From NCBI RefSeq assembly GCF_002078235.1, contig NZ_MSGP01000062.1:1-60004 (forward strand): a stretch of 60,004 nucleotides of DNA, given 5' to 3'. Below are positions 31,302 through 39,789 of this stretch, piece after piece (positions within the stretch are counted from its first letter, which is position 1; every line of letters begins with the position of its first letter). A program made the position numbers and the translations under genes. Origin of the DNA: Streptomyces viridosporus. GTDB taxonomy: Bacteria > Actinomycetota > Actinomycetes > Streptomycetales > Streptomycetaceae. Under the pieces are notes generated by a model that saw only the letters and a program-made list of their open reading frames with translations, made no database searches and was not told where the DNA came from.

Positions 31302-32768
31302 GTGCCGAACGCCAACGAAGAAACCAGTGCCCTGAGCCAGGTGCAGGACCGCGCCGTGAGTGAACTGCTGCGGGTAGCCCCTGTCGCCGACGACCTCGCC
31401 CGCCGTTTCCAGGAGGCCGGGTTCTCACTCGCCCTGGTCGGCGGTTCGGTGCGGGACGCACTGCTCGGCCGCCTCGGCAACGACCTGGACTTCACGACCG
31501 ACGCCCGCCCACAGGACGTGCTGAAGATCGTGCGCCCCTGGGCGGACGCCGTCTGGGAGGTCGGGATCGCCTTCGGGACGGTCGGGGCGCAGAAGGAAGC
31601 CCGCGTCGGAGACGCTGATCGAAGCTTTCAGATCGAGGTGACCACTTACCGGTCGGAGGCGTACGACCGCACCTCGCGCAAGCCGGAGGTGTCGTACGGC
31701 GACTCCATCGAGGAGGATCTGGCCCGCCGTGACTTCACCGTGAACGCGATGGCCGTCGCGCTCCCGGAGAAGCGGTTCGTCGACCCGTACGGCGGCCTCG
31801 ACGACCTCGCGACGCGTGTGCTGCGCACCCCGGGCACGCCCGAGGAGTCCTTCTCCGACGACCCGCTGCGGATGCTGCGGGCCGCACGCTTCGCCGCTCA
31901 GCTCGACTTCGAGGTGGCGCCCGAGGTCGTGGCGGCGATGAAGGAGATGGCCGGGCGCCTCGAGATCGTCTCCGCCGAGCGCGTCCGGGACGAGCTGAAC
32001 AAGCTGATCCTCTCCTCTCACCCGCGCAAGGGTCTGACCCTGCTGACCGAGACCGGGCTCGCGGAGTATGTGCTGCCCGAGCTGCCGGCCCTGCGTCTGG
32101 AACGTGACGAGCACCACCGGCACAAGGACGTCTACGACCACACGCTGATCGTTCTGGAGCAGGCGATGGCCCTTGAGGACGAGGGCCCCGACCTGACCCT
32201 CCGCCTGGCGGCCCTGTTGCACGACATCGGCAAACCGCGCACACGCCGTTTCGAGAAGGACGGACGGGTCTCGTTCCACCACCACGAGGTGGTCGGGGCG
32301 AAGATGACCAAGAAGCGCATGACGGCGCTCAAGTACTCCAACGAGCTGGTGAAGGACGTCTCACGGCTCGTCGAGCTCCATCTGCGGTTCCACGGCTACG
32401 GCACGGGAGAGTGGACGGACTCCGCCGTCCGCCGCTACGTCCGGGACGCGGGTCCGCTCCTGGATCGGCTCCACAAGCTGACCCGCTCGGACTGCACCAC
32501 ACGCAACCGGCGCAAGGCCGCCGCGTTGTCGCGCGCGTACGACGGTTTGGAGGAGCGGATCGCCCAGCTTCAGGAGCAGGAGGAGCTGGACGCCATCCGC
32601 CCGGATCTCGACGGTAACCAGATCATGGAGATCCTGGGGATCAAGCCGGGGCCGGCCGTCGGGCAGGCGTACCAGCACATGTTGGAACTCCGCTTGGAGA
32701 ACGGCCCGATGGAGCACGATGCGGCGGTCAAGGCGCTCAAGGAGTGGTGGGCCGAACGGCAGGGCTGA
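31302..32768 (+). CDS. CCA tRNA nucleotidyltransferase / poly(A) polymerase family, HD domain
   Basis: This class II nucleotidyltransferase adds or repairs the 3' CCA of tRNAs. The 488 residues start with GTG at 31302. The head domain has LVGGSVRDALLGR at about 46-58 followed by the catalytic DLDFTT, and the RNA-binding neck follows. An HD phosphohydrolase domain carries LLHDIGKPRTRRF and HHHEVVGAK in the second half. The same family sits at the same place in M. tuberculosis (pcnA, Rv3907c). Streptomyces lacks encoded CCA in some tRNAs, as in the tRNA-Ile of this window, so the activity is needed. Whether it also polyadenylates RNA cannot be told from sequence. Confidence 0.92.
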   Translation: MPNANEETSALSQVQDRAVSELLRVAPVADDLARRFQEAGFSLALVGGSVRDALLGRLGNDLDFTTDARPQDVLKIVRPWADAVWEVGIAFGTVGAQKEARVGDADRSFQIEVTTYRSEAYDRTSRKPEVSYGDSIEEDLARRDFTVNAMAVALPEKRFVDPYGGLDDLATRVLRTPGTPEESFSDDPLRMLRAARFAAQLDFEVAPEVVAAMKEMAGRLEIVSAERVRDELNKLILSSHPRKGLTLLTETGLAEYVLPELPALRLERDEHHRHKDVYDHTLIVLEQAMALEDEGPDLTLRLAALLHDIGKPRTRRFEKDGRVSFHHHEVVGAKMTKKRMTALKYSNELVKDVSRLVELHLRFHGYGTGEWTDSAVRRYVRDAGPLLDRLHKLTRSDCTTRNRRKAAALSRAYDGLEERIAQLQEQEELDAIRPDLDGNQIMEILGIKPGPAVGQAYQHMLELRLENGPMEHDAAVKALKEWWAERQG

Positions 32769-32787
32769 ACCCGCGAAACGGGGTCGT

Positions 32788-32801
32788 GTTTCACGTGAAA
32801 C
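32788..32801. other. parS: parS centromere site
   Basis: Perfect GTTTCACGTGAAAC, extended to an 18-nt palindrome GTGTTTCACGTGAAACAC, between the convergent CCA-adding and LppU-like genes. No separate terminator is obvious, so the palindrome may also serve as a weak one. Confidence 0.97.
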
Positions 32802-32821
32802 ACCGCCCTCCGTCGTCTGTC

Positions 32822-33325
32822 TTACTTGTCCTTCAGGCAGAGGAGGAAGCTCTTGCTGCCATTGGTCTCCGTGTACACGTACTGGAAGTCCTTGGACGCC
32901 GCCTCGCACTTGCTCTGAGCCGTGATACCGGAGAAGTTGCCCTCCACCTTGGCGAGCACCGTGTACTGCGCCTTCGAGGAGCCGCAGTCGACGACCTCGA
33001 GGTCCGGGTCGTTGTCGTCCGTGCTGCCGCGGCTCATGCAGTCGCCGACCGCGGCGGTATTGGCGTCGTCCCGGCTGGCGATGAAACCACCGATGGCCAC
33101 ACCGGCGACCACTACGGCGATGACGATGTTCTTGATCGTCTTGAAGCTGAGCTTGCGACGCGGCTGCTCCGGCGGAACGGGAGCACCCGGAGGGGGGAAC
33201 CCAGGCTGACCGGCCTGCTGCGGGAAACCGCCCTGGGGCGGGTACGGAGCCTGGCCCTGGGGCTGGCCGTGGGGCTGCTGCTGGCCCTGCGCGAAAGGGT
33301 TGCCCTGGGGCGGCGGAGTGGTCAC
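32822..33325 (-). CDS. LppU-like membrane-anchored protein
   Basis: From the GTG at 33325, after a G-rich ribosome-binding site, this is 167 residues. The first 65 or so are Pro/Gln/Gly-rich and cytoplasmic. A membrane helix spans roughly 70-88 (IKNIVIAVVVAGVAIGGFI). The extracellular part of about 75 residues holds four cysteines (DCMS, DCGS, SKCEA, LLCLK), likely in two disulfides. This arrangement resembles LppU/SCO3897-like proteins of actinobacteria, of unknown function. Upstream in-frame codons to 33436 are not supported. Confidence 0.75.
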   Translation of the reverse strand: MTTPPPQGNPFAQGQQQPHGQPQGQAPYPPQGGFPQQAGQPGFPPPGAPVPPEQPRRKLSFKTIKNIVIAVVVAGVAIGGFIASRDDANTAAVGDCMSRGSTDDNDPDLEVVDCGSSKAQYTVLAKVEGNFSGITAQSKCEAASKDFQYVYTETNGSKSFLLCLKDK

Positions 33326-33447
33326 TGGGGGTCCCCCTAGAACGTGGATGCGTGACGCGAATGGTGCGTTGATAAGACGCACGTAAGCTATCGGCCACCA
33401 CTGACAACTCTGTAGCTCAAAAGGCCTCTGTGGCATTGATGTGACAC

Positions 33448-34710
33448 TTATTGGTGCTCAAAACGGGCCGTAACCACAGCTACTGCCCCGTAGATAACGG
33501 CGATTGTTATCACCAGCGGGACCGATCGGCCGTCAGGCGGCAGCATCAGGGCGGCCACGGCGGCGGCTCCGACGAAAGCCACGTTGAACAGGACGTCGTA
33601 GAGGGAGAAGATCCGGCCACGGAAGCCGTCGTCGACGGAGGACTGGACGATCGTGTCCGTGGCGATCTTCGCGCCCTGGGTGGTCAGGCCCAGGACGAAC
33701 GCCCCTGCCAGCAGCGGACCCGAGGCGAAGGGCAGGCCGAGCGCGGGTTCCAGAACCGCTGCGGACCCGGAGCACACCATGATCCAGCGGCCGGGACCGA
33801 GTCGCCCCGCGGCCCAGGGCGTCATGACGGCCGCGACGAAGAAGCCGGCTCCGGAGACGCCCAACGCCAGCCCCAGCAGGGCGATTCCCTCGTCCGTGGT
33901 CGAGGTCAGGGCGTACCGGCACAGCATCAGCAGCATCACGAGCATGGCGCCGTAGCAGAACCGCATCAGTGACATCGCCGTGAGCGCCCAGGCGGCCTCC
34001 CTGCGCGGCGGCGCGGCGAGGTGGCGCAAGCCTGCCAGCAGGTCGCGCGCCGTCCCGGTGAGCGCCGTGGTCAGCCGCGGATGCACCAAGGCGCGGTCCG
34101 GGCCCAGGAGTTCCTTCGCGATGCGCAGCGACGCCACGGCCGCGCACAGATACAGGGCCGCGCCCACGAGCACCACGGCCGCGTCGGAGTCGGCGATGAC
34201 CAGACGGACGAGGAAGGCGAGGCCGCCGCCCGCCGTCGCGGCGAGTGTCCCGGCGGTCGGGGAGAGGGAGTTGGCGATGACCAGTCGTTCGGCGTCGACC
34301 ACGCGCGGAAGCGCGGCGGACAGTCCGGCGAGGACGAAGCGGTTGACGGCGGTGACGCACAGGGCGGAGAGGAGGAGGAGCCAGTCGGGGACCCGGCCGA
34401 GGATGAGGACGGCGGTCACCGTGGCCATCAGGGCGCGCAGCAGGTTGCCGTACAGGAACACCTGGCGGCGGCGCCAACGGTCCAGCAGCACTCCGGCGAA
34501 GGGGCCGACCAGCGAGTACGGGAGGAGCAGGACCGCCATCGCGGAGGCGATCGCCGCGGCCGACGTCTGCTTCTCCGGCGAGAAGACCACATAGGCGGCG
34601 AGGGCGACCTGGAAGACGCCGTCGGCGCCCTGGGAGAGCAGCCGGACGGCGAGCAGACGTCTGAAGCCCTGGAAACGCAGCAGGACGCGCAGGTCACGGA
34701 CGACGGCCAT
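33448..34710 (-). CDS. MFS transporter
   Basis: This 420-residue protein has about 12 hydrophobic segments and MFS character: FQGFRRLLAVRLLSQGADG at the start and a motif-A-like GPFAGVLLDRWRRRQVFLYG loop between helices 2 and 3. The ATG at 34710 has GAGG 9 nt upstream; an in-frame GTG at 34725 would add 5 residues. The N-terminus resembles an MFS group that sits next to inositol-phosphate synthase in Streptomyces. The substrate is unknown. The strong terminator of ino1 separates it from that gene. Confidence 0.85.
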   Translation of the reverse strand: MAVVRDLRVLLRFQGFRRLLAVRLLSQGADGVFQVALAAYVVFSPEKQTSAAAIASAMAVLLLPYSLVGPFAGVLLDRWRRRQVFLYGNLLRALMATVTAVLILGRVPDWLLLLSALCVTAVNRFVLAGLSAALPRVVDAERLVIANSLSPTAGTLAATAGGGLAFLVRLVIADSDAAVVLVGAALYLCAAVASLRIAKELLGPDRALVHPRLTTALTGTARDLLAGLRHLAAPPRREAAWALTAMSLMRFCYGAMLVMLLMLCRYALTSTTDEGIALLGLALGVSGAGFFVAAVMTPWAAGRLGPGRWIMVCSGSAAVLEPALGLPFASGPLLAGAFVLGLTTQGAKIATDTIVQSSVDDGFRGRIFSLYDVLFNVAFVGAAAVAALMLPPDGRSVPLVITIAVIYGAVAVVTARFEHQ

Positions 34711-34732
34711 GGGGCTCAGCCTCACATACGGG

Positions 34733-34767
34733 GAGGGTCTCCGGGACGTGCGACCCCGGAGACCCTC
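34733..34767 (-). terminator. Terminator after inositol-phosphate synthase
   Basis: A perfect 13-bp stem (34733-34745 with 34755-34767) with a 9-nt loop begins about 22 nt beyond the ino1 stop. Confidence 0.8.
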
Positions 34768-34789
34768 CTCTGCCCACGGTGAGCGGGTC

Positions 34790-35872
34790 CTAGCGCTCGA
34801 CCTCGCCCTGGATGAACTTCTCGACGTTCGCGCGGGCTTCGTCGTCGAAGTACTGCACCGGCGGGGACTTCATGAAGTACGAGGAGGCCGACAGGATCGG
34901 GCCACCGACCCCCCGGTCCTTGGCGATCTTCGCGGCGCGCAGGGCGTCGATGATGACACCGGCGGAGTTCGGGGAGTCCCAGACCTCGAGCTTGTACTCC
35001 AGGCTCAGCGGGACGTCACCGAAGGCGCGGCCCTCGAGGCGGACGTAGGCCCACTTGCGGTCGTCCAGCCAGGCGACGTAGTCGGACGGGCCGATGTGGA
35101 CGTTCTTCTCGCCGAGCTCCCGGTCGGGGATCTGGGAGGTGACGGCCTGCGTCTTGGAGATCTTCTTGGACTCCAGGCGGTCGCGCTCGAGCATGTTCTT
35201 GAAGTCCATGTTGCCGCCGACGTTCAGCTGCATCGTGCGGTCCAGGATGACGCCGCGGTCCTCGAACAGCTTCGCCATGACGCGGTGCGTGATGGTGGCG
35301 CCGACCTGGGACTTGATGTCGTCACCGACGATCGGAACCCCGGCCTCGGTGAACTTGTCCGCCCACTCCTTGGTGCCGGCGATGAAGACCGGGAGGGCGT
35401 TGACGAAGGCGACCTTGGCGTCGATGGCGCACTGGGCGTAGAACTTCGCCGCGTCCTCGGAGCCGACGGGCAGGTAGCAGACCAGGACGTCGACCTGCTT
35501 GTCCTTGAGGACCTGGACGACGTCGACCGGCGCCTCGGCGGACTCCTCGATGGTCTCGCGGTAGTACTTGCCGAGACCGTCGAGGGTGTGGCCGCGCTGG
35601 ACCGTCACACCGGTGCGGGGGACGTCGCAGATCTTGATGGTGTTGTTCTCGGAGGCGCCGATGGCGTCCGCGAGGTCGAGACCGACCTTCTTGGCGTCCA
35701 CGTCGAAGGCGGCGACGAACTCGACGTCGCGGACGTGGTAGTCGCCGAACTGGACGTGCATCAGGCCCGGCACCTTGGACGCCGGGTCGGCGTCCTTGTA
35801 GTACTCGACTCCCTGCACCAGCGATGCGGCGCAGTTGCCCACGCCGACGATGGCTACGCGAACCGAACCCAT
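34790..35872 (-). CDS. ino1: Inositol-3-phosphate synthase
   Basis: This NAD-dependent enzyme turns glucose 6-phosphate into inositol 3-phosphate, the first step to phosphatidylinositol and mycothiol. The ATG at 35872 follows AGGGAG and gives 360 residues, the short actinobacterial form. The NAD-binding motif [19 protein letters not shown] is at about 9-27, and the domains around [14 protein letters not shown] and [13 protein letters not shown] are conserved. It lies 44 nt after the PadR gene on the same strand, an arrangement also seen in M. tuberculosis (Rv0047c-Rv0046c), so it is probably controlled with that regulator. Confidence 0.93.
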   Translation of the reverse strand: MGSVRVAIVGVGNCAASLVQGVEYYKDADPASKVPGLMHVQFGDYHVRDVEFVAAFDVDAKKVGLDLADAIGASENNTIKICDVPRTGVTVQRGHTLDGLGKYYRETIEESAEAPVDVVQVLKDKQVDVLVCYLPVGSEDAAKFYAQCAIDAKVAFVNALPVFIAGTKEWADKFTEAGVPIVGDDIKSQVGATITHRVMAKLFEDRGVILDRTMQLNVGGNMDFKNMLERDRLESKKISKTQAVTSQIPDRELGEKNVHIGPSDYVAWLDDRKWAYVRLEGRAFGDVPLSLEYKLEVWDSPNSAGVIIDALRAAKIAKDRGVGGPILSASSYFMKSPPVQYFDDEARANVEKFIQGEVER

Positions 35873-35916
35873 TCCGGTTGCTCCCTGTGTGTACGAGTGA
35901 GGCCCTGAGTGGGGTC

Positions 35917-36600
35917 TCACGTGGCGGTGTCGTCGGGCGTATCCGGCCGGGGGTCGTCCCCGGGCCGGGGCAGGCCGCCCGTCGCTCCAGATGTGGTGTC
36001 CTGCTGAGCGGACCCCCCGGTGGCGGACCCCTTCAGGTCCCGCCCTGCCCGCTCGCTCTCGATGAGCTCGTTCAGCCAGCGCACTTCGCGCTCCACGGAC
36101 TCCATCCCGTGGCGCTGGAGCTCGAGCGTGTAGTCGTCGAGGCGCTCCCTGGTGCGGGCCAGGGAAGCACGCATCTTCTCGAGGCGTTCCTCCAGCCGGC
36201 TGCGGCGGCCCTCGAGGACGCGCATGCGCACATCACGGGAGGTCTGCCCGAAGAAGGCGAACCGCGCGGCGAAGGTCTCGTCCTCGTACGCGTCCGGCCC
36301 CGTCTGGGAGAGCAGCTGCTCGAAGTGCTCCTTACCTTCCGCCGTCAACCGGTAGACGATCTTGGCGCGACGGCCCGTGAGCGGAGCGGCGGGGGCGTCC
36401 TCGGCGGTGTTCCCCGGTTCCTCGATCAACCAGCCGTTGGCGACCAGCGTCTTGAGGCAGGGATAGAGCGTCCCGTAGCTGAACGCACGGAACACACCCA
36501 GTGACGTATTGAGTCGTTTGCGCAGCTCATAGCCGTGCATCGGAGATTCGCGGAGCAGACCGAGTACGGCGAACTCGAGGATCCCGGAACGCCGGCTCAT
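35917..36600 (-). CDS. PadR family transcriptional regulator
   Basis: The ATG at 36600, after GGGGAGG, gives 227 residues. The N-terminal winged helix-turn-helix (about 1-80) reads [20 protein letters not shown], characteristic of PadR. The Vir-type C-terminal helical dimerisation domain (about 95-195) is long and charged and probably coiled coil. A Gly/Ser/Thr/Asp-rich tail ends it. A perfect palindrome 73 bp upstream with ATGT/ACAT ends suggests autorepression, and control of the downstream ino1 by read-through. The effector is unknown. Confidence 0.9.
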   Translation of the reverse strand: MSRRSGILEFAVLGLLRESPMHGYELRKRLNTSLGVFRAFSYGTLYPCLKTLVANGWLIEEPGNTAEDAPAAPLTGRRAKIVYRLTAEGKEHFEQLLSQTGPDAYEDETFAARFAFFGQTSRDVRMRVLEGRRSRLEERLEKMRASLARTRERLDDYTLELQRHGMESVEREVRWLNELIESERAGRDLKGSATGGSAQQDTTSGATGGLPRPGDDPRPDTPDDTAT

Positions 36601-36672
36601 CGTCGCCTCCCCTCTGCCGCGGCCCTGCCGTGACGGGCCCGTGTCCGGCCCATCGCCGCCCTTATGTCGAGC

Positions 36673-36695
36673 TGATGTATCGACTCGATACATCA
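36673..36695. promoter_or_regulatory. Probable PadR operator
   Basis: A perfect 11-bp inverted repeat around one central base (TGATGTATCGA, then TCGATACATCA) is found in the promoter region of the PadR gene. The embedded ATGT...ACAT halves are the hallmark of PadR sites. It could also affect the divergent penicillin-binding protein transcript. Confidence 0.8.
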
Positions 36696-36837
36696 CGACG
36701 ATAGAACGGCCTCCCGGATGCGACAAGGGGAGGTGGGGTGAACGGGATCACATCATCGATTCACAAGGACCAAGTTGCCTGATTTGAGGTGAACTTCTGT
36801 GCTCGGAGGGTTTTGGCGATGCGTAGTCTGTGCGCCA

Positions 36838-36989
36838 TGCAGACCACCGGGAACCGAGTGACGCCCGGGGACGTCCCTGTCCCCGGTGCAGTACGGGTGA
36901 ATGCGGAAAGCGCCGCATCCGTACTTCGGGGGGACCGGAAACCAGCCGCCGTTGCCAGGCGCGCAAGGGTGCGCCTGCCCGAGGAGTAG
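36838..36989 (+). CDS. Possible upstream small ORF of the PBP gene
   Basis: A 50-codon frame starting at ATG 36838 (MQTTGNRVTPGDVPVPGAVR) ends in TAG at 36987-36989, seven bases before the PBP start; its stop overlaps the PBP ribosome-binding site GAGGAG. It has a hairpin-prone GGGGACGTCCCTGTCCCC segment. It could be a leader ORF or coincidence; there is no domain and no clear ribosome-binding site. Confidence 0.25.
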
Positions 36990-36996
36990 TCGTTCG

Positions 36997-39681
36997 ATGA
37001 GCGAGCACCGTCGCAAACCGCCGCAGCCGCAGGGAGGCGGACGTGCCGCGGCCCGACGCGGCCAGTCCGGCTCGTCCTCCGGCCGCCGCGCGGCACCGCG
37101 AGGCGCCACCGGGTCTCCGTCCGATTCCTATGGGTCGGGTGCCCGCGGCCCGGGGGATGAGGGCCGTACGTATGGAAGTCGCGCCGAGGCGCGACGCGCG
37201 GCACAGAGAGGCGGGAGCCGCCGGGCCGGTTCCACCGGGCCCGGACGTGGCAGAGGGCGCGCGGCGCCTCCCGGCAAGAAGCGGATGATCGACTATCCCC
37301 GCTACGACAAGGACGGCTGGCGCCGCTGGATGCCGTCCTGGAAACTCGTCTCCGGGCTCTGCATCGGCTTCTTCGGAAGTCTGGTGGCCGTTGCGGGAAT
37401 CGGCTACGCCATGGTGGAGGTGCCCAACCTCGCCCTGACGGCCACGGCGCAGAACAACGTCTACTACTGGTCCGACGACTCGCCGATGGTCGCCACGGGC
37501 GGTGAGCGCAACCGCCAGATCATCGGTCTCGAGCAGATCCCCAAGGACATGCGGAACGCCGTCATCTCCCAGGAGAACAAGACGTTCTACAGCGACAGCG
37601 GCATCGATCCGAAGGGCATCGCCCGCGCCTTGTTCAACATGGCCCGCGGCGGCAACACGCAGGGTGGCTCCACGATCACCCAGCAGTACGTCAAGAACGC
37701 GATGCTGGACGACCAGTCGCAGACGATCTCCCGGAAGTTCAAGGAGATCTTCGTCTCGGTCAAGGTGGGCACCACCGAGCCCAAGGACAAGATCCTCGAG
37801 GGCTACCTGAACTCCGCGTACTACGGTCGCGGGGCCTACGGGATCCAGGCGGCCTCCCGCGCGTACTTCAACAAGGACGCCAAGGACCTGGACGCGGGCG
37901 AGTGCGCCCTCCTGGCGGCGGTGCTCAAGGGCGCCACCTACTACGACCCGGCCGGCGCGAGCTCCATCGACCGGGTCGAGGCCACTCCCGAGAAGAACCG
38001 GGCCCGTGCCCTGAGGCAGATGCAGGACACGCTGGACAAGATGGTCGAGTACGAGCACCTGAGTGCCGAGGAGCGGGCCAAGCACACCAAGCTGCCCAAG
38101 TGGCAGAACCCGCGGTCGAACACGGCGCTGAGCGGTCAGACCGGCTACCTCGTCGACCTGGCCAAGGCGTACATCATCAACAACAGCGAAGAGACCGGCA
38201 TCACCGAGGCCGATCTGGCGAAGGGCGGCTACTCGATCTACACGACCTTCGACAAGGAGAAGGTCGAGGAACTCGAGAAATCGATCAAGAAGGTCTACAA
38301 GAAGAACATCAAGCCCGAGGAGCGACCGGACACGGACACCCACGTCCAGTTCGGTGGGGCATCGGTGGACCCCGCGACCGGCGCGATCAAGGCCATCTAC
38401 GGCGGTGAGGACGCGACCAAGCACTTCACCAACAACGCCGACGAGACCGGTGCCCAGGTCGGTTCGACGTTCAAGCCGTTCGTGCTGGCGGCGGCCATGA
38501 AGTGGGGCGTCCGGGACCCGGACCTGGACCCGGTGCAGGCACAGGACGAGCGCACCCTCGTGTCCCCGAAGAGCCTCTACAACGGCAAGAACAGGCTCAA
38601 GATCCAGGAGTACAACGGGAACGTCTGGCAGAACGAGAAGGGCGAGCAGTGGGAACAGGTCAATGACGGCGACAAGACATACGGCTCGCCGCCCGACTAC
38701 AAGATCGACCTGCGTGAGGCGATGCGCTTTTCGGTGAACTCCTCCTTCGTGCAGCTCGGCATGGACGTCGGCCTGGACAAGGTGAAGGAGGCGGCGGTCG
38801 ACGCCGGTGTCCTGGAGAGCAGTCTCGCCGGTACCGACTACCCCTCGTTCTCCATCGGTACCTCCAACCCCAGCGCGATCCGCATGGCAGGCGCGTACGC
38901 CACGTTCGCGGCGAGCGGCAAGCAGCGCGAGCCGTTCTCGGTGAAGAAGGTGACGAGCAAGAACGGCACGGTCTTCACCCACAAGACGGTGACGGAGCAG
39001 GCGTTCACCGCGAAGGTCGCCGACAACATCACGGACGTCCTGAAGACCGTCGTCGAAGAGGGAACCGGTAGCAACGCCCAGCTCGACGGCCGCGAGGTGG
39101 CCGGAAAGACCGGTACGACCGACGGCAACAAGTCCGCCTGGTTCGTCGGGTACACCCCGCAGTTGTCCACCGCGATCAGCATGTTCCGGTACCCCGACGA
39201 CGAGACCATCAAGGACCGCCAGTTCCTGAAGATGTTCGGAACGGGTGGCCAGAAGAAGATCCACGGTTCCTCGTTCCCGTCCGAAATCTGGGCGGACTAC
39301 ATGGGGAATGCGCTGAAGGGGCAGCCGGCGAAGAAGTTCCCGATCCCCGAGCCCATCGGGGTGATCATCAACGACGATCCGACGCCGACGCCCACCCCCA
39401 CGCCCACCGAAACCGAGGAGGCGACCCCGTCGACGAGTCCGACGCCCACGGAGACCGAGACCACTCCGACTCCTACGGCCACCAACACGTGCAGGCCGTT
39501 CGACTTCAGGTGCAAGGACGACGACGACACGGGCGGCACCGGAACGGGCGGTGCCGACACCGGTGGCACGGACGGAGGAGTGACCGGGTCGCCGACGCCC
39601 ACGGACTCGGATGAGCCCGGGGAGAACAGAGGCAACGGCAACAACAACGGTGGTGGTCTCTTCGGAGGTCCGGGCAGCTAG
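36997..39681 (+). CDS. Class A penicillin-binding protein (transglycosylase/transpeptidase)
   Basis: This bifunctional enzyme polymerises glycan strands and cross-links peptides. The ATG at 36997 follows GAGGAG and gives 894 residues. A basic cytoplasmic region (1-115) precedes one membrane helix at about 116-138. The GT51 domain has the catalytic Glu193 in SQENKTFYSDSG and the following GGSTITQQYVKN motif. The transpeptidase domain has SxxK at Ser490-Lys493 (STFK), SVN at 579-581 and KTG at 704-706, all intact. The extracellular tail is Thr/Pro/Glu-rich, then Gly-rich, with a cysteine pair (CRPFDFRC). It corresponds to ponA1 in the similar region of M. tuberculosis. Confidence 0.95.
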   Translation: MSEHRRKPPQPQGGGRAAARRGQSGSSSGRRAAPRGATGSPSDSYGSGARGPGDEGRTYGSRAEARRAAQRGGSRRAGSTGPGRGRGRAAPPGKKRMIDYPRYDKDGWRRWMPSWKLVSGLCIGFFGSLVAVAGIGYAMVEVPNLALTATAQNNVYYWSDDSPMVATGGERNRQIIGLEQIPKDMRNAVISQENKTFYSDSGIDPKGIARALFNMARGGNTQGGSTITQQYVKNAMLDDQSQTISRKFKEIFVSVKVGTTEPKDKILEGYLNSAYYGRGAYGIQAASRAYFNKDAKDLDAGECALLAAVLKGATYYDPAGASSIDRVEATPEKNRARALRQMQDTLDKMVEYEHLSAEERAKHTKLPKWQNPRSNTALSGQTGYLVDLAKAYIINNSEETGITEADLAKGGYSIYTTFDKEKVEELEKSIKKVYKKNIKPEERPDTDTHVQFGGASVDPATGAIKAIYGGEDATKHFTNNADETGAQVGSTFKPFVLAAAMKWGVRDPDLDPVQAQDERTLVSPKSLYNGKNRLKIQEYNGNVWQNEKGEQWEQVNDGDKTYGSPPDYKIDLREAMRFSVNSSFVQLGMDVGLDKVKEAAVDAGVLESSLAGTDYPSFSIGTSNPSAIRMAGAYATFAASGKQREPFSVKKVTSKNGTVFTHKTVTEQAFTAKVADNITDVLKTVVEEGTGSNAQLDGREVAGKTGTTDGNKSAWFVGYTPQLSTAISMFRYPDDETIKDRQFLKMFGTGGQKKIHGSSFPSEIWADYMGNALKGQPAKKFPIPEPIGVIINDDPTPTPTPTPTETEEATPSTSPTPTETETTPTPTATNTCRPFDFRCKDDDDTGGTGTGGADTGGTDGGVTGSPTPTDSDEPGENRGNGNNNGGGLFGGPGS

Positions 39682-39704
39682 CCCGCCTATCGCCCGGTTT
39701 GGGT

Positions 39705-39718
39705 GTTTCACGTGAAAC
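39705..39718. other. parS: parS centromere site
   Basis: Perfect GTTTCACGTGAAAC, extended to GTGTTTCACGTGAAACAC, 24 bp after the PBP stop and upstream of the GT87 gene. Confidence 0.97.
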
Positions 39719-39789
39719 ACGGGCCGCCGTACCCCTCGGGTACGGCGGCCCTCGGCGTATCCCCGGCCGCGTACGGCAGGATGTGCGAC

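Noticed and set aside
39703..39789. Longer GT87 protein starting MFHVKH
   Set aside because: FHVKH is simply the parS palindrome read in one frame. The ribosome-binding site supports the ATG at 39790. Similar MFHVKH starts near other parS sites were rejected for the same reason.
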